A DNA stretch of 64,000 bases from Styela clava (taxonomy: Eukaryota > Chordata > Ascidiacea > Stolidobranchia > Styelidae). The stretch spans positions 20,212,001 through 20,276,000 of the forward strand of contig NC_135251.1 of assembly GCF_964204865.1 (NCBI RefSeq). Reading direction: 5' to 3'. Below the pieces are notes generated by a model. The model saw nothing but the letters and a program-made list of their open reading frames with translations, searched no databases and had not been told where the DNA came from. Positions 60,807 through 64,000 of this stretch are shown in pieces (position 1 is the stretch's first letter; every line of letters begins with the position of its first letter). A program made the translations under genes and the position numbers.

Positions 60807-63143
60807 GTTCCTTCAATAAATCCGATAATTTCCTCGCAAACTTCCTCACTCAGCAAAGAAACACAAACGTTAACACCCTACAGCTAGATGTAAATCCACT
60901 AGATGTCACAAGAACTTCCGCCGGTAAAATCAACTCAACCGTAACTACGCCGCATGATGACGTTGTAGCAATCAATTGTAGTCACTGAACTGGGAATGTA
61001 GTAGTATATATTTACGATTATACATATTTATATATCTTTGTGGTTGTGTTTATCATAAACTTAAAGCCGAGCCCGTATATACCGTTAATACTTAACCGTT
61101 ATATACTTGAAACAAATAGAAGCCCATATGCGAGAAAAAGGCCGGACTCTAAACGCGTATTAAAGTTCAGTGATATATTTGTCCATAAAATATACATCTG
61201 AAATATGGACTATATATTAGAAGTTTTCCAATTGCGACAGGCATAGCAGCTATTGTTATTATGGCAGTTTATCACATATGGCGCAATTTGAGTTTGATAA
61301 ATTCTTCCGTGATAGTAAATTAAAATTCATGTAAATAGAATGAAAATATATAATAGATGTTTCCCCGACCTAGACCCAGAAAAATGCTCCTTATACTTTA
61401 CCGTACTTTACTATTGCTAAATTTTGCGAGTGTTTTGGAGATTAGCAACTGACAAACTGATTTACATGCTCAAAATCATTATTTTTATTGAAATATGAAA
61501 CCACGTGCCGATTACTGGTACTGATTTTAGCTCATTTTAGCCTAGTTTATCGCAGCTTTTCCATAACTAATTTTTGATCATTGATTTTAAACTAAAGCTC
61601 ATCGGAAGACATGAAGACAATTAAAATACTTCATTCACTAGTAATTTTTTGGAAACAAAACTGAAAACGTGTCCAATAACACGCAAAACCGCGAGAAGGC
61701 ACGCCTGAAAATCTGTGTCTGTCTGAGCTAGGGCTGGGAATGGTTAACCGATTTTAGATAGTTAACGGTTACGATTTATTTTAATCGGTAACTGACATCT
61801 CAGGTACAAATCATCTTCATAAAGTACAATTTCTTTAAAAATGATTACGTTGTCGTAAATTTCTCTCCTGTGGCGTTTGATTCAAGAGAATATCACTAAC
61901 TCTGTATTGGTAAAGACCCAATAAATGTGAAAAGTAATTGAAGTACCAAGATCGCTGATTATGAAAATTTGACAATGATAAATTCAGAATAAGTTTTCAG
62001 TCAAAATATATTGTTCACGATTTGATTGCAAAATCGTATATTCAATGTCATCCAACAAGTGCGTATTTGATGCTGTTTTTCTTTATGATATCTCAAAGTA
62101 GATTTTGTACGTCGAACACTGATGACAATGAATGAATCTTGACAATTTATCAACCAAAATACCTTTTCAGATTTGAAAAAATTCATGGCTTTTAAAAATG
62201 GCGCTCTTTGGCTTAACATATTCGTGCTAACATTCTTTTTTCTAAAATGGGTGTCATGAAATCCCCTCCCGATCGTTTCTAACAGACAAAATTTTGAAAA
62301 ATGGACTTCGAATTGCTAGTACTTACATTATGCAGCGGTTCCAGCAAATCCCCTGCATGTAATAAAATTAATATCGCGCAATTTGTCACGTTGAATATCA
62401 ACACAAACCAAGAAACTTTCCAATGTCTTTCCTTGCAAGGTCGATTTTGAGACTTGAATCCTAGCGATGTTACAATTTAATTATAGTCATGAAGTCAGAA
62501 ATTCGATTTTTTACCATGATACTATCCCCTATTCCATTTTCCAATTCAGTTTTAAGATGGATGTCAGGATGTGCTTCGAAAAAGCTGGGACAAAGATTCC
62601 AAAAGAAATTGTAAAGGCAGTAAACGTCTAAATTATCCTCTAAGTATTCTCAAATGGGACGCGCACCAAGATGGCGCACAACCTAAACATAGTATGTGTG
62701 TACCGGTCAGAATTCAGGTTGTGCGACATACTTCTGAGCACCATTGAATGGGTTTAATTACACCCAGTTAGGAAACCACTGCAATAAAGTATATTTTCAT
62801 CTTTATCATGTTGATTCAAGACACGGTTGCAATCATCGATTACTTTGGATTTGGGCGCTGTTCATCGTCATCATGAAAGGACCAACGATAAAAAAAAAAA
62901 GATAATTACTAGCCACGAATAAATTTGTATGGGTGGTGGCCCCAAATGTACTCAGCTTGATGTCTTGATTATTTTCTTCATGTTTTCAATATAAATTTGA
63001 AGTGGATTTTTACTAACGAAATATGGGGGTTCACAGCTGTTAAATTACCCTCACTACTAAGCTTTTTGTGTCGTTCCATTTTTTCGGGAGTGATATCGCA
63101 GATCATGTATCTGTGATAGAAACTCTCTAACCTAGTGTTCCAA
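60807..63143. other. Region upstream of ARP2
   Basis: Should contain the ARP2 promoter on the minus strand, though no TATA box is evident near 60840. The stretch 61370-61735 is a diverged relative of the 501-base MITE (TTTCCCCGACC, TTTAGCCTAGTTTATC). It is followed by a possible hAT end (TAGGGCTGGGAATGG). The segment 62650-62720 resembles part of the hAT at 20570. No gene is supported. Confidence 0.4.
61370..61735 (+). repeat. Diverged partial copy of the 501-bp MITE
   Basis: Aligns with 4431-4810 over its length with many substitutions. Shared landmarks are TTTCCCCGACC, TTTTAGCCTAGTTTATC, GGAAGACA and TGAAAATCTGT. The right terminal repeat is missing. Confidence 0.6.
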
Positions 63144-63270
63144 GCTATTCCACGTATAATATATATATCTTGCCTTTAACTGTGTAAGCATCAAAGATAA
63201 CACATTCCGGGCTGAAATCCCATGCCTCCACCTCATCCAGGGTGCAATTAATTGGATAGGCAATATCGAT
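63144..63270 (-). CDS. Possible terminal exon of an unknown minus-strand gene
   Basis: On the minus strand TTATTTTTATTTAG precedes an open frame reading IDIAYPINCTLDEVEAWDF and then SPECVIFDAYTVKGKIYILY before a stop. The composition is protein-like and the acceptor is plausible. The rest of the gene would lie upstream, beyond the MITE at 63302 and perhaps outside the window. I do not recognise the family. It may be chance. Confidence 0.25.
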
Positions 63271-63301
63271 TCTAAATAAAAATAACTCCTTATATTTATC
63301 G

Positions 63302-63483
63302 GGTGACCGTACACTTGAACCCATACATTTACACCCGAATATCCGCGGTTTCAAATGAGGGTGCTAAAATCCATGAGTTAGGATGAGTTCAAATATCCGT
63401 AAAATAAAAAAAATTCATAGGTGCAATAGTATGCAGGTGCAATTGTCGTGGGTTCAAATTACGGGTTCAAATGTAATGGAACC
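63302..63483. mobile_element. 182-bp MITE, GGTGACCG family
   Basis: Begins GGTGACCGTACACTTGAACC and ends TTCAAATGTAATGGAACC, with a perfect 8-base duplication ATTTATCG (63294-63301 and 63484-63491). It is a close relative of the element at 2508-2710, with the same GGTTCAAAT subterminal repeats. Confidence 0.85.
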
Positions 63484-63491
63484 ATTTATCG

Positions 63492-64000
63492 TGATATATC
63501 AGAATCTGGTTCAATGCAAAAATCAGTACAAGCTGCTTATATTCACTCGAGGTATCCGTCCATGGGTGCAATCTCCTCGGTACATACGCCCATGGAGGGA
63601 ATATAATGCCCTATAACAAGACAATGAATCAATTCGTTGACCCCCTAATAAAAATTTGGACTGGCTGCGCTCTAGATATAAATACAATCTATTCGATGAG
63701 TTTTGTTCTATAAGTCACAAATTTTATAAATAAATGTCGCCAACTACCGGCCATAATATACTGCGATGGCAAATTTATTGAACAAACCCCTGTTTGTAGG
63801 CGCAACCCAGCTCAATGATGACTTGTAACTCCAAAAACGAAACAGATTTCATGGAAATTATCCAGCTAAATTGGACTCGCTGTGTACCAAAACTGCACAA
63901 GATAGTTATAGTATAAGTATAAGTTTATTTCGGCTCCATAATCAGCAATAGACGATAAAAAAATAGATAAAAACAGAAGTAAAAGTAACTGATTATAGAA
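63492..64000. other. Window end, nothing recognised
   Basis: No exon, repeat end or RNA gene that I can support. The last 100 bases are AT-rich. Confidence 0.3.

Noticed and set aside
1..64000. tRNA, rRNA or snRNA genes
   Set aside because: Looked for cloverleaf boxes and conserved rRNA/snRNA stretches by eye and saw none. A tRNAscan or Rfam run would be decisive.

Overview
This is a 64 kb piece of an AT-rich animal nuclear genome. The evidence is a complete intron-split metazoan ARP2 gene, a tyrosylprotein-sulfotransferase gene, several secreted lipocalin genes, GT-AG introns of a few hundred bases to several kb, and a heavy load of hAT-type DNA transposons and MITEs. I cannot fix the species. 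An invertebrate, for example an ascidian tunicate, would fit, but nothing here proves it.

Layout. (1) 1-9.8 kb: a head-to-tail array of an unidentified repeat with a period of about 3.85 kb. Each unit carries a short ORF (ORF1, 69-70 codons) followed two bases later by a 324-334 codon ORF (ORF2). (2) 10.8-14.0 kb, plus strand: a six-exon, divergent TPST-like gene. (3) 15.6-28.9 kb: three lipocalin genes. One is on the minus strand with five exons (its third intron holds a 4 kb hAT transposon), one on the plus strand with five exons and the same intron phases, and one on the plus strand without introns. (4) 28.9-33.5 kb: repeats, including a minisatellite, hairpins and MITEs. (5) 33.5-41.6 kb: a second, more damaged cluster of the ORF1-ORF2 repeat. 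(6) 41.6-50.6 kb: degenerate repeats, a hAT remnant, MITEs and a second copy of the minisatellite. (7) 50.7-60.8 kb, minus strand: ARP2 in 11 exons, 393 aa, with one GC-AG intron and a nested pair of hAT elements in intron 1. (8) 60.8-64 kb: repeats and a possible terminal exon of an unknown minus-strand gene.

Function. ARP2 is an actin-nucleating core subunit, TPST-type enzymes sulfate tyrosines in the Golgi, and lipocalins are secreted carriers of small hydrophobic ligands. They are neighbours rather than a pathway. The least explained content is the ORF1-ORF2 family. It has four copies, two still with an open ORF2. Between those two, amino-acid changes far outnumber silent ones, and the copies sit in a tandem arrangement that could be a mobile or amplifying element. 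I do not recognise the protein.

All exon boundaries were read by eye from splice sites, phase continuity and paralogue comparison. No database search was possible.
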